In this document: positions 16,332 through 23,308 of the stretch, piece by piece | Numbering within the stretch: position 1 is the first letter of the stretch | Layout: each line of letters begins with the position of its first letter | Assembly: GCA_002377645.1 (NCBI GenBank) | Contig: DFQF01000007.1 | Coordinates: 1-30,664 of the forward strand | Source: Nitrospinaceae bacterium UBA3496 | Lineage (GTDB): Bacteria > UBA8248 | Length of the DNA: 30,664 nt | Reading direction: 5' to 3' | Translations under genes and position numbers: made by a program | Notes under the pieces: generated by a model | Seen by the model: only the letters and a program-made list of their open reading frames with translations | Told to the model about the DNA's origin: nothing | Database searches by the model: none

Positions 16332-17483
16332 TTATCTATAGAAAGGCAACCTTGGAAACTCAAAAAACTTTTTTATCTTATCAAATATGTGAATGCAGTT
16401 CAGAAAAGATTTAGTCGTCGGAGTTCCTTGCTTTTCAAATTTGGCTAATTCTTGGAATAGCTTCTTTTCTTTAGAACTTAACTTCCTTGGAGTAAGTATA
16501 GAAAAGACGACTATATGATCACCCTTAGAATTGCTTGTCAAAGATGGAAATCCTTGTTTTTTAATAACCGCGCTTTCTCCTGACTGAACTCCCTGTGGTA
16601 CTGTAATTTCACTTTCCCCATACAAAGTTTGTACAAGAATCTTTCCACCAAGCGCAGCCTGAGAAAAAGTCACATCTTCTCTGCTAAAAACATTATTTCC
16701 TTCTCTTTCTAATCTATCATGTTTTAATAGATTGACTATTACATGCAAATCTCCAGAAGGCCCTCCATTAATTCCACCTTCTCCCTTTTCACGTAATCTC
16801 AAACGTGATTCATGGTCAGCTCCTGGTGGAATTTTAACTTTCACAGAACATTCTTCTTGACGTTTTCCAGAACCCCTACATTCATCACAATGCTCTATAA
16901 TCTTATTTCCAGAACCGTCACATTCGGAACACTGAGAGCTAAAAGTTACGAACCCCTGCCTATATGCTACTTGACCACTTCCACCACAGGTTTCACAATT
17001 TAAAATAGATTCTGAATTTTTAGCTCCTGTACCACCGCAATATACACACTCTATTTCTCTTTCAAATTCGACATCATGTTCTGAACCCATAGCAGCTTCT
17101 TCGAATGTAAGATCTAACTGATATGCAAGATCTCTTCCTTTTACTCTTCCATCTCCTCTAGAACTTCGTCCAAATGCTCCGCCAAAAATGTCAGAAAAAA
17201 CATCTCCAAAAGATGAGAAAATATCATCTACACTTGAGAAACCAGAAGAAAATCCACCAGAAAGTCCATCATGACCATATTGATCATAAATACCTCTTTT
17301 TTGAGTATCACTTAAAACTTGATAGGCTTCGGAAGCTTCTTTAAAAAGTTCTTCAGCTTTTGAATCTCCTGGATTTCTGTCTGGATGATACTGCATTGCT
17401 GTTGAGCGGTAAGCTTTTTTTATTTCCGACTCTGTTGCATTCCTGCTAATATTTAAAATTTCGTAATAATCCCTTTTTGACAC
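16332..17483 (-). CDS. dnaJ: DnaJ chaperone with zinc fingers (class A Hsp40)
   Basis: Hsp40 co-chaperone that delivers substrates to DnaK and stimulates its ATPase. The 383 residues follow the full class A order: J domain at 1-70 with the HPD triad (YHPDRNPGD), a Gly/Phe-rich linker (SGGFSSGFSS ... GGAFG), four CxxCxGxG repeats (CVYCGGTG, CETCGGSG, CSECDGSG, CDECRGSG) binding two zinc ions, then the substrate-binding C-terminal domains. The start is GTG at 17483 with GGGAG about nine bases upstream. It lies 30 bases after grpE. This is the second J-protein in the same run, beside the zinc-less one at 18767-19714. The last ~30 residues (FLNCIHIFDKIKKFFEFPRL) form a hydrophobic tail longer than usual. 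Confidence 0.95.
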   Translation of the reverse strand: MSKRDYYEILNISRNATESEIKKAYRSTAMQYHPDRNPGDSKAEELFKEASEAYQVLSDTQKRGIYDQYGHDGLSGGFSSGFSSVDDIFSSFGDVFSDIFGGAFGRSSRGDGRVKGRDLAYQLDLTFEEAAMGSEHDVEFEREIECVYCGGTGAKNSESILNCETCGGSGQVAYRQGFVTFSSQCSECDGSGNKIIEHCDECRGSGKRQEECSVKVKIPPGADHESRLRLREKGEGGINGGPSGDLHVIVNLLKHDRLEREGNNVFSREDVTFSQAALGGKILVQTLYGESEITVPQGVQSGESAVIKKQGFPSLTSNSKGDHIVVFSILTPRKLSSKEKKLFQELAKFEKQGTPTTKSFLNCIHIFDKIKKFFEFPRLPFYR

Positions 17484-17513
17484 TTTATATGTTCTCCCGA
17501 GTCAACCATACGT

Positions 17514-18257
17514 TTAAGTAGGTTGCTCATCTTTTTTTGATTCGATATATCTTCCGACTGCAACACGACTAGGACGGAGAATCTCATCGTTTAAAAAATA
17601 CCCTACTGAAAGTTCTTCTAAAATTTTTCCATCTAATTCTTTATCTGTTACATCGTCAGAACGTATCGCTTCATGTCTAACAGGATCGAAAATTTCCCCA
17701 ACAGATTGAATTGGTTTTACCCCTTGTGAGGATAATTCTTGAAAGAATCTACTCTCCACCATTCGAAATCCTTCAATAAGGGATTGTATACCTTCAACTT
17801 TTGTGTTGGGTTCATTTTTCCAACCATCCTGTACTGCATGATTAGCCCTAGATAAATCATCTCCAACACTCAACAAACTAGTAAACAGTTCTTTTTTTAC
17901 TTGTTGAATTCTTCTTTCTAAATCCTTTTCTTGACGTTTTCTAAACTCCTTAGACTCTTTATTAACTCTTGCAATATGTTCTTGAAGTTTTTCTTCTGCT
18001 ATCAAAACTTTTTTCTCTAAAAGTTCAACATAACTTGGCACCAAAGATGGTGACTCATCTTTATTTTTTTCTTCTGTTGAATCTTCTTCTGTAGGATCTT
18101 CTTCTGATTTAAAACGTCTACGATCATTTACACGGGCTTTTTCCTCTTCGTTCTCAATTTCTTTTGAATTCTCATCCTCTTTGGTATCAGAAGAAAAAAT
18201 ATTTTCTCCTAATGAGGATTTCTCATCATCGTTAGAATCAACCTTCTCTACCTGCAT
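17514..18257 (-). CDS. grpE: GrpE nucleotide exchange factor
   Basis: Nucleotide exchange factor for DnaK. The 247-residue product has a long, charged, probably disordered N-terminus (to about residue 75), a long coiled-coil region (LLEKKVLIAEEKLQEHIARVNKESKEF ... RIQQVKKELF), and the C-terminal beta wing with the family signature near IFDPVRHEAI ... LSVGYFLNDEILRPSRVAVG. The ATG at 18257 is preferred because GGAGG (18269-18265) lies seven bases before it. A TTG at 18260 would leave only four bases. An 88-base gap separates it from hspR and holds a small hairpin. Confidence 0.94.
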   Translation of the reverse strand: MQVEKVDSNDDEKSSLGENIFSSDTKEDENSKEIENEEEKARVNDRRRFKSEEDPTEEDSTEEKNKDESPSLVPSYVELLEKKVLIAEEKLQEHIARVNKESKEFRKRQEKDLERRIQQVKKELFTSLLSVGDDLSRANHAVQDGWKNEPNTKVEGIQSLIEGFRMVESRFFQELSSQGVKPIQSVGEIFDPVRHEAIRSDDVTDKELDGKILEELSVGYFLNDEILRPSRVAVGRYIESKKDEQPT

Positions 18258-18328
18258 CAAAAAACCTCCAAAAGTTAAAAACTTTACAACCTAAAAAACC
18301 TTTACGAATTTCACTGACTTAAAACAAA

Positions 18329-18346
18329 AGAACAATACTATGTTCT
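18329..18346 (-). terminator. small hairpin between hspR and grpE, possible attenuator
   Basis: AGAACA (18346-18341) and TGTTCT (18334-18329) pair around a six-base loop just after the hspR stop. On the minus strand they are followed by a T-rich stretch (TTTGTTTT). The stem is only six pairs, so at most a weak terminator or processing site that could lower grpE-to-rpoZ expression relative to dnaK-hspR. Confidence 0.3.
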
Positions 18347-18348
18347 AA

Positions 18349-18753
18349 TTATTTCTCTCTTTTGAGTTTCATAAGCTTCGCTCCTATAGATGGTATAAGA
18401 GCATTCATGTCAGGAGTTGCATTTTCAATTTTTTGACGAAATTCCTCAAATGCATCACTACTTAAAACCTCTTCCATCTGCTCAAGTCTTTCTATTGCCA
18501 AATGTAGTTTTTGACGTAATTCTATAATTACTTCAACTCCAGCCAAATTAATTCCCATATCTCTAGTAAGTGTTAGAATAATTTCTAACTTTTCTAAATC
18601 TTTCTCTTCATAAAGACGAGTTCTACCCTCACTTCGCATAGGTTCAATTAATCCCTCTCTTTCATACATTCTCAAGGTCTGGGGATGTATTTCGAACATT
18701 TCAGCAACAGTACTTATAGTATATTTTACTTGTTTCCTGCTCCTACGTACCAA
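18349..18753 (-). CDS. hspR: HspR-type heat-shock repressor, MerR family
   Basis: A 134-residue MerR-family regulator. YTISTVAEMFEIHPQTLRMYEREGLIEPMRS is the winged-helix DNA-binding region with the HPQTLRMYEREGL pattern typical of HspR. TRLYEEKDLEKLEIILTLTRDMGINLAGVEVII follows, then a helical C-terminal part. HspR represses dnaK operons by binding HAIR-type inverted repeats, usually with DnaK as co-repressor, so autoregulation of this operon is expected. The start is TTG at 18753, with GAGG eight bases upstream. It sits 13 bases after the CbpA-type J-protein gene in the same transcription unit. A candidate operator lies upstream of dnaK at 21757-21803. Confidence 0.92.
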   Translation of the reverse strand: MVRRSRKQVKYTISTVAEMFEIHPQTLRMYEREGLIEPMRSEGRTRLYEEKDLEKLEIILTLTRDMGINLAGVEVIIELRQKLHLAIERLEQMEEVLSSDAFEEFRQKIENATPDMNALIPSIGAKLMKLKREK

Positions 18754-18766
18754 GACCTTATCCTCA

Positions 18767-19714
18767 TTAAGTTCGTGAAATATTCATGCCTTCTCTAGGA
18801 TCAATTGGATTCAATCTTTCAAATTCTCGAATTAAATCTTTACTTTTTTCGTCAATTCTTTCAGGAAGTTTTAAACTTACAGCTACAAAAAGATCTCCCT
18901 TACCAGTTCCCTTCATTTGAGGTGCGCCTTTTCCATTTAGTCGCAACCTTTGTCCATTTTGAGTCCCAGGAGGAATTGTAACTTTCGTTACTCCTTCGAA
19001 AGTTTCTAATTCTACACGAGTACCTAAAGAAAGCTCACCTAGAGTCAGGGGAAGATCAATATATAAATTATCTCCTTTTCTTTCAATGTAAGGATGAGTA
19101 CTTACCTTTGTTAAAATATACAGGTCACCATTTTTCCCTCCTGTCTGAGAAGTTTCCCCTTTACCTGTTAACCTAATTCGAGAACCATTTGAAACACCAG
19201 CAGGTATTTTCACTTTAATTCTTTCTGTTGCCCTTCTGAGGACACCATTGTTAATAATATTTTTAGGAACTGTCACAACAGTTTCCAGACCACGTAAGGC
19301 ATCATCAAAACCAATCTCTATAGAATAATTTACATCTTCTCCCTTTGTGTTTACTGGAGAACCCCAGTTTGAGGAACGATAGGAAGTTCTTCCACGTTGT
19401 CCTCCAAAAAAACTACCAAAGATATCTCCTATACCTATGTCTTTTAAGATATCTTCCATATTTATTCCGCCTTCCCATGGATTACCTCCTGAAAATGCAG
19501 CGTGGCCCATCGTGTCATATTTACGTCTTTTTTCAACATCAGAGAGGACTGCGTAAGCTTCACTTATTTCCTTGAAACGCTCTTCTGCAGATTTGTTCCC
19601 GGGATTTACATCAGGATGATATTTTCTGGCAAGTTTTTTAAATGCTCTCTTCAATTGTTCAGAAGAAACATCTCTATTTACTCCTAACAGCTCATAATAA
19701 TCCCGTTTCGACAT
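18767..19714 (-). CDS. DnaJ/CbpA-type J-protein without zinc fingers (class B Hsp40)
   Basis: A 315-residue class B Hsp40. The J domain (1-70) has the HPD triad (RKYHPDVNPGN), followed by a Gly-rich linker (GHAAFSGGNPWEGG ... FFGGQRGR), and leads directly into the two C-terminal substrate-binding domains without any CxxCxGxG repeats. GRGTSY-like insertions seen in CbpA are reduced. It lies 35 bases after dnaK and 13 bases before hspR, the dnaK-dnaJ-hspR core order known from HspR-regulated operons. Because a zinc-finger DnaJ is also encoded here, the two probably share DnaK but differ in substrates. AGGGA lies about seven bases before the ATG. Confidence 0.94.
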   Translation of the reverse strand: MSKRDYYELLGVNRDVSSEQLKRAFKKLARKYHPDVNPGNKSAEERFKEISEAYAVLSDVEKRRKYDTMGHAAFSGGNPWEGGINMEDILKDIGIGDIFGSFFGGQRGRTSYRSSNWGSPVNTKGEDVNYSIEIGFDDALRGLETVVTVPKNIINNGVLRRATERIKVKIPAGVSNGSRIRLTGKGETSQTGGKNGDLYILTKVSTHPYIERKGDNLYIDLPLTLGELSLGTRVELETFEGVTKVTIPPGTQNGQRLRLNGKGAPQMKGTGKGDLFVAVSLKLPERIDEKSKDLIREFERLNPIDPREGMNISRT

Positions 19715-19749
19715 ACGAATTCCCTGAAAGATAAAAAATTAGAATAAAA

Positions 19750-21675
19750 TTATTTGTCCTTTTTAACTTCTTCAAATTCTGCATCTACTACATCACCATC
19801 ATCACCACCTGTTTCATTTCCATTTTCTGTATTAGCAGATGGATTTTCAGAATCTGTATTTGCCTGTTTGCTAGCTTCTTCGTACATCGCCTGAGACAAT
19901 TTATGTGATACAGTTTCTAAATTCGTTTTAGCAGAATCAATTTCTTCAATAGTTGCATCTTGATTTTCAAGAACTTTACGGACCTCTGCAATAGCATCTT
20001 CTATAGCTTTTTTATCTTCCTCTGAAACTTTGTCATTGTTTTCACCCAACATCTTCTCTGTACTGTATGCGAGAGATTCTGCATTGTTTCTAGATTCCAC
20101 GAGTTCTCTACGTTTTTTATCCTCACCAGCATTTTCTTCAGCATCTTTCACCATATTATTTATCTCTTCTTCAGAAATACCACTTGAACTCGTAATCGTA
20201 ATAGCTTGTTCCTTACCTGTACCTAAATCTTTTGCAGAAACATTAACAATCCCATTAGCATCAATGTCAAAGGTGACTTCTATTTGTGGCACTCCACGCG
20301 GAGCAGACGGAATATCTACAAGATGAAATTTTCCAAGACTACGATTATCAGCAGCCATTTCTCTCTCTCCTTGTAGAACATGCACCTCCACAGAAGTTTG
20401 ATTATCCGCAGCAGTAGAAAATGTTTCACTTTTTTTAACAGGAATTGTGGTGTTACGCTCAATAAGTTTCGTACAAACATTTCCTAGAGTCTCTATCCCT
20501 AGTGATAATGGAGTAACATCCAACAATAAAACATCCTTAACATCCCCTGCTAGAACACCACCTTGTACTGCCGCACCGACTGCTACAACTTCATCAGGAT
20601 TCACACCTTTATGTGGTTCTTTAGTAAAGAATTTCTTTACTGTTTCCTGAACAAGAGGCATACGCGTAGAACCTCCAACTAAAACCACCTCATCTATATC
20701 TCCAGGTTGAAGATTTGCATCATTTAAAGATTGACGACAAGGAACAAGTGTTCTTTCTACTAATTCACCAGCAAGTTGTTCTAACTTAGAACGAGAAATT
20801 TTGATATTTAAATGTTTGGGTCCTGAGGAATCAGCTGTAATAAATGGAAGGTTAATATCAGTTTCCATTGAACTAGAAAGTTCAATCTTTGCTTTCTCAG
20901 ACTCTTCACGTAACCTCTGTAAAGCCATTGGATCAGTAGACAAATCAATACCCTGATCTTTTTTAAACTCCTCAACTAGCCAATCTATAATTTGTTGGTC
21001 AATATTGTCACCACCTAGATGGGTATCTCCATTTGTCGCCTTAACTTCAACAACGTTATCTCCAACTTCGAGGATAGAAACATCGAAAGTTCCACCACCA
21101 AAATCATAAACAGCTATAGTTTGATCCTGCTTTTTGTCCAGACCATAGGCCAAAGCTGCCGCAGTAGGTTCATTAATTATACGCAGAACATTTAATCCAG
21201 CGATCTTTCCAGCATCTGTAGTAGCTTGTCTTTGATTATCATTAAAATATGCAGGAACTGTCACTACAGCATCACTAACTTCCTCTCCAAGATAGTCACT
21301 AGCTGCTTGTTTTAATTTTTGTAGAACACTAGAAGAAATTTCAGGTGGAGCGTAAACTTTACCATTTATCTTAAGCCTAGCATCACCATTTTCAGCTTTT
21401 ATAACTTCATAAGGCACCATCTTAACTTCTTCTGGAACCTCATCGAATCTTCTACCCATAAATCTCTTTACTGAATAAATAGTATTTGTAGGGTTGGTTA
21501 CTGCTTGCCTTTTAGCAACAACTCCAACAAGTTTCTCACCTTCTGGAGTAAAACCAACTATACTAGGTGTAGTACGATTCCCTTCCTGATTTGGTATGAC
21601 CGTAGGTTCACCGGCTTCCATAATAGAAACTACAGAGTTTGTGGTTCCTAAATCAATACCAATAACTTTTCCCAT
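19750..21675 (-). CDS. dnaK: Hsp70 chaperone DnaK
   Basis: ATP-dependent folding chaperone, 641 residues. The N-terminal ATPase domain begins [19 protein letters not shown] and contains the phosphate-2 motif [11 protein letters not shown] and the adenosine motif [14 protein letters not shown]. The linker [13 protein letters not shown] leads into the substrate-binding domain and helical lid, ending with a Gly/Asp-rich tail ([19 protein letters not shown]). A strong AGGAGG lies five bases before the ATG. It heads the seven-gene run through rpoZ. Its upstream region holds a TTGACA/TATAAA promoter overlapped by one arm of an inverted repeat, consistent with HspR control. Confidence 0.98.
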   Translation of the reverse strand: MGKVIGIDLGTTNSVVSIMEAGEPTVIPNQEGNRTTPSIVGFTPEGEKLVGVVAKRQAVTNPTNTIYSVKRFMGRRFDEVPEEVKMVPYEVIKAENGDARLKINGKVYAPPEISSSVLQKLKQAASDYLGEEVSDAVVTVPAYFNDNQRQATTDAGKIAGLNVLRIINEPTAAALAYGLDKKQDQTIAVYDFGGGTFDVSILEVGDNVVEVKATNGDTHLGGDNIDQQIIDWLVEEFKKDQGIDLSTDPMALQRLREESEKAKIELSSSMETDINLPFITADSSGPKHLNIKISRSKLEQLAGELVERTLVPCRQSLNDANLQPGDIDEVVLVGGSTRMPLVQETVKKFFTKEPHKGVNPDEVVAVGAAVQGGVLAGDVKDVLLLDVTPLSLGIETLGNVCTKLIERNTTIPVKKSETFSTAADNQTSVEVHVLQGEREMAADNRSLGKFHLVDIPSAPRGVPQIEVTFDIDANGIVNVSAKDLGTGKEQAITITSSSGISEEEINNMVKDAEENAGEDKKRRELVESRNNAESLAYSTEKMLGENNDKVSEEDKKAIEDAIAEVRKVLENQDATIEEIDSAKTNLETVSHKLSQAMYEEASKQANTDSENPSANTENGNETGGDDGDVVDAEFEEVKKDK

Positions 21676-21750
21676 TTTTGCCTCCTAAAACAAAAAAATA
21701 AAATTAAAATCAACAATAAAAAAATAAAAAAAACAAAATTGGACGTTAAA

Positions 21751-21777
21751 TTTATAATATGAGTCTTTTCTTGTCAA
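21751..21777 (-). promoter_or_regulatory. probable dnaK promoter
   Basis: On the minus strand TTGACA (21777-21772) is a perfect -35 consensus, followed after 15 bases by TATAAA (21756-21751), about 75 bases before the dnaK start. The 15-base spacer is short for sigma-70, which fits a promoter needing derepression or a twist. The 285-base divergent gap to the IscA-like gene otherwise holds only AT-rich DNA and the promoter of that gene. Confidence 0.55.
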
Positions 21778-21803
21778 TTTATATAAGTATAATTAACTCA
21801 TAT
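21757..21803. promoter_or_regulatory. inverted repeat over the dnaK promoter, candidate HspR operator
   Basis: ATATGAGT (21757-21764) and ACTCATAT (21796-21803) form perfect 8-base arms separated by 31 bases. The GAGT...ACTC cores match the cores of the HAIR element bound by HspR (CTTGAGT-N7-ACTCAAG), but the spacing is 24 bases longer, which adds about two helical turns. The left arm lies inside the promoter spacer and the right arm upstream of the -35 element. Suggestive only. Confidence 0.4.
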
Positions 21804-21864
21804 ATAAATTGAATTAATTTTTTTATAAAATATCTGATTTGGAAATTAATTATTGATTAATTAA

Positions 21865-21894
21865 TTGATAGATTTGACAAAATTAAAATATAAA
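21865..21894 (+). promoter_or_regulatory. candidate promoter for the IscA-like gene
   Basis: TTGATA (21865-21870), 18 bases, then TATAAA (21889-21894), about 67 bases before the start codon. A TTGACA at 21874-21879 has no properly spaced -10. The region is very AT-rich, so chance matches are likely. Confidence 0.35.
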
Positions 21895-21960
21895 GATAGC
21901 CTAACAAAAGAAATTGTTTATAAAGATATTAGTTAAAAATATTTAAAAAAGGGAACGTGA

Positions 21961-22329
21961 ATGGTAACTTTATTTGATGAAACCAAGTCACCTACAAAAA
22001 GCTCCGGGATTACCGTAACAGAAAATGCATCTAAAAAAGTGAGTGAACTTCTTAAAGCAGAAGGAAAAGAAAATCACGGACTTCGTTTATCAGTGACCGC
22101 AGGGGGCTGTTCAGGCTATAACTACGGATTATTTTTTGACGAAAAAGCAAACCCTGATGACAAAGTTTACGAATCAAACGGCATCAATATATTCATAGAC
22201 ACTCAGAGCGATTCTCTTCTATCTGGCACAGAAATAGATTTCGTTGACAGCCTAGAAGGCTCAGGATTTAAAATCAACAATCCTAATGCAACGGGCACTT
22301 GCGGCTGCGGAAAATCTTTCACAGCCTAA
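21961..22329 (+). CDS. A-type iron-sulfur carrier, IscA/ErpA/HesB family
   Basis: A 122-residue A-type carrier that passes Fe-S clusters to apoproteins. Three conserved cysteines are present: Cys50 in VTAGGCSGYNYG, and Cys114 and Cys116 in TGTCGCGKSF. FVDSLEGSGFKINNPNA is the usual run before the last motif. The first 15 residues (VTLFDETKSPTKSSG) are a short extension before the domain begins at ITVTENASKKV. AAGGGA precedes the ATG. It is monocistronic, ended by a terminator at 22367-22401. Clients in this window could include the molybdoenzyme ferredoxin subunit and the radical SAM protein, which is inference. Confidence 0.93.
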   Translation: MVTLFDETKSPTKSSGITVTENASKKVSELLKAEGKENHGLRLSVTAGGCSGYNYGLFFDEKANPDDKVYESNGINIFIDTQSDSLLSGTEIDFVDSLEGSGFKINNPNATGTCGCGKSFTA

Positions 22330-22366
22330 ACAAAAAATCAACTAGCTAATTACCATCTAATTGAAG

Positions 22367-22401
22367 AAAACGGATTTTAATAAAATACAATCCGTTTTTT
22401 T
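22367..22401 (+). terminator. rho-independent terminator after the IscA-like gene
   Basis: AAAACGGATT (22367-22376) pairs perfectly with AATCCGTTTT (22389-22398) around a 12-base loop, and the stem runs into seven consecutive T (22395-22401). It is the clearest terminator in the window and separates this gene from the SDR gene. Confidence 0.85.
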
Positions 22402-22484
22402 GCCAATCTATATAAAATCGTTAAAAGAATGGTAAAATAATAAAATACACCCTTTTATTTAGCCTACTTAAAGAGGAATTTTTA

Positions 22485-23276
22485 ATGCAACGTTTTAAAA
22501 ATAAAGTTTGCATCATAAGTGGTGGAGCTAGTGGAATTGGCGCTAAAACCGCTGAAATGTTTGCAGAAGAAGGTGGAAAGGTTTTAATAGGAGATGTTGA
22601 TGAAAAAAATGGAAAGAATCAAACAGAAAAAATTACCGAAAAATACGGTAATGGAACTGCTATTTTTTTCTATCTAGATGTTTCCAATCCTAACGATTGC
22701 GAAAAAGCTGTAAAGAAAGCTGTTCATGAATTTGGTTGCGTAAACTACCTACTAAATAGCGCAATTAAAATGGCTCCAGGAATGCTAAAAGAACTTTCTC
22801 TCGAAAATTGGAATACAATGATCACAATTGGATTAACTGGGACATTTCTCATGACTCAAGCAACTGGAAGGTGGATGATTGACAACAACATCCCTGGGTC
22901 TATAGTCACAATGTCGTCTATTGGTGGACAACAACCATACGGAATGTCAGGTGCTTACTCAACTGTAAAAGCCGCTGTCATCATGCTTGCAGAACACTTT
23001 GGGATAGAATGGGCCAGCCACAAAATCAGGGTTAATGCCATATGCCCTGGTCACACAGAAACACCTTTAACATCTTACTTAAAAGACTCGGACATAAAAA
23101 AACAGAGAAGTGAAATCACACCACTGCTGAGGGTCGCACAGCCAATAGATATTGCCAACGGTATTTTATTCTTATTCTCAGAAGAAGCAGATTACATAAC
23201 TGCTACAACCCTAGAAATTGACGGCGGACTTAGCAAAACTGTAATGAATCATCTACCTGGTCGAAAGTGGAAATAA
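22485..23276 (+). CDS. short-chain dehydrogenase/reductase (classical SDR)
   Basis: A 263-residue NAD(P)-dependent oxidoreductase with a Rossmann fold. Seen are the glycine motif SGGASGIG (12-19), Asp37 at the end of the second strand (LIGDVDE), which favours NAD(H), NSA in place of NAG (91-93), catalytic Ser144/145 (MSSIGG), Tyr158 and Lys162 (GAYSTVKAA), and ICPGHTETPL after the active site. The C-terminal TATTLEIDGGLSK is typical. The ATG has AGAGGAA seven bases upstream. The following radical SAM gene starts within or just after its 3' end, so the two are probably translated together and may act in one pathway. The substrate is unknown. Confidence 0.93.
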   Translation: MQRFKNKVCIISGGASGIGAKTAEMFAEEGGKVLIGDVDEKNGKNQTEKITEKYGNGTAIFFYLDVSNPNDCEKAVKKAVHEFGCVNYLLNSAIKMAPGMLKELSLENWNTMITIGLTGTFLMTQATGRWMIDNNIPGSIVTMSSIGGQQPYGMSGAYSTVKAAVIMLAEHFGIEWASHKIRVNAICPGHTETPLTSYLKDSDIKKQRSEITPLLRVAQPIDIANGILFLFSEEADYITATTLEIDGGLSKTVMNHLPGRKWK

Positions 23277-23308
23277 AAGCTTTGAAAAAAATCAAAGAGA
23301 ACAAAAAA

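Noticed and set aside
20030..20326. Open frames on the plus strand opposite dnaK (also 20447-20650) and similar antisense frames elsewhere (2107, 5405, 13348, 14911, 23857, 25198, 25971, 27572, 28859)
   Set aside because: They lie inside well-conserved genes in another frame, lack ribosome binding sites, and have compositions (Ser/Phe/Leu-rich) expected of shadows.
21676..21960. CIRCE or a standard HAIR operator upstream of dnaK
   Set aside because: Neither the CIRCE inverted repeat (TTAGCACTC-N9-GAGTGCTAA) nor CTTGAGT-N7-ACTCAAG is present; only the wide-spaced GAGT/ACTC repeat was found and is reported as tentative.
23267..23308. GTG start giving a 10-base overlap of the radical SAM gene with the SDR gene
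   Set aside because: The added 14 residues are Lys-rich and not domain-like, and MKILLISCYELG from the ATG at 23309 is a normal beginning of the fold; kept only as an alternative.
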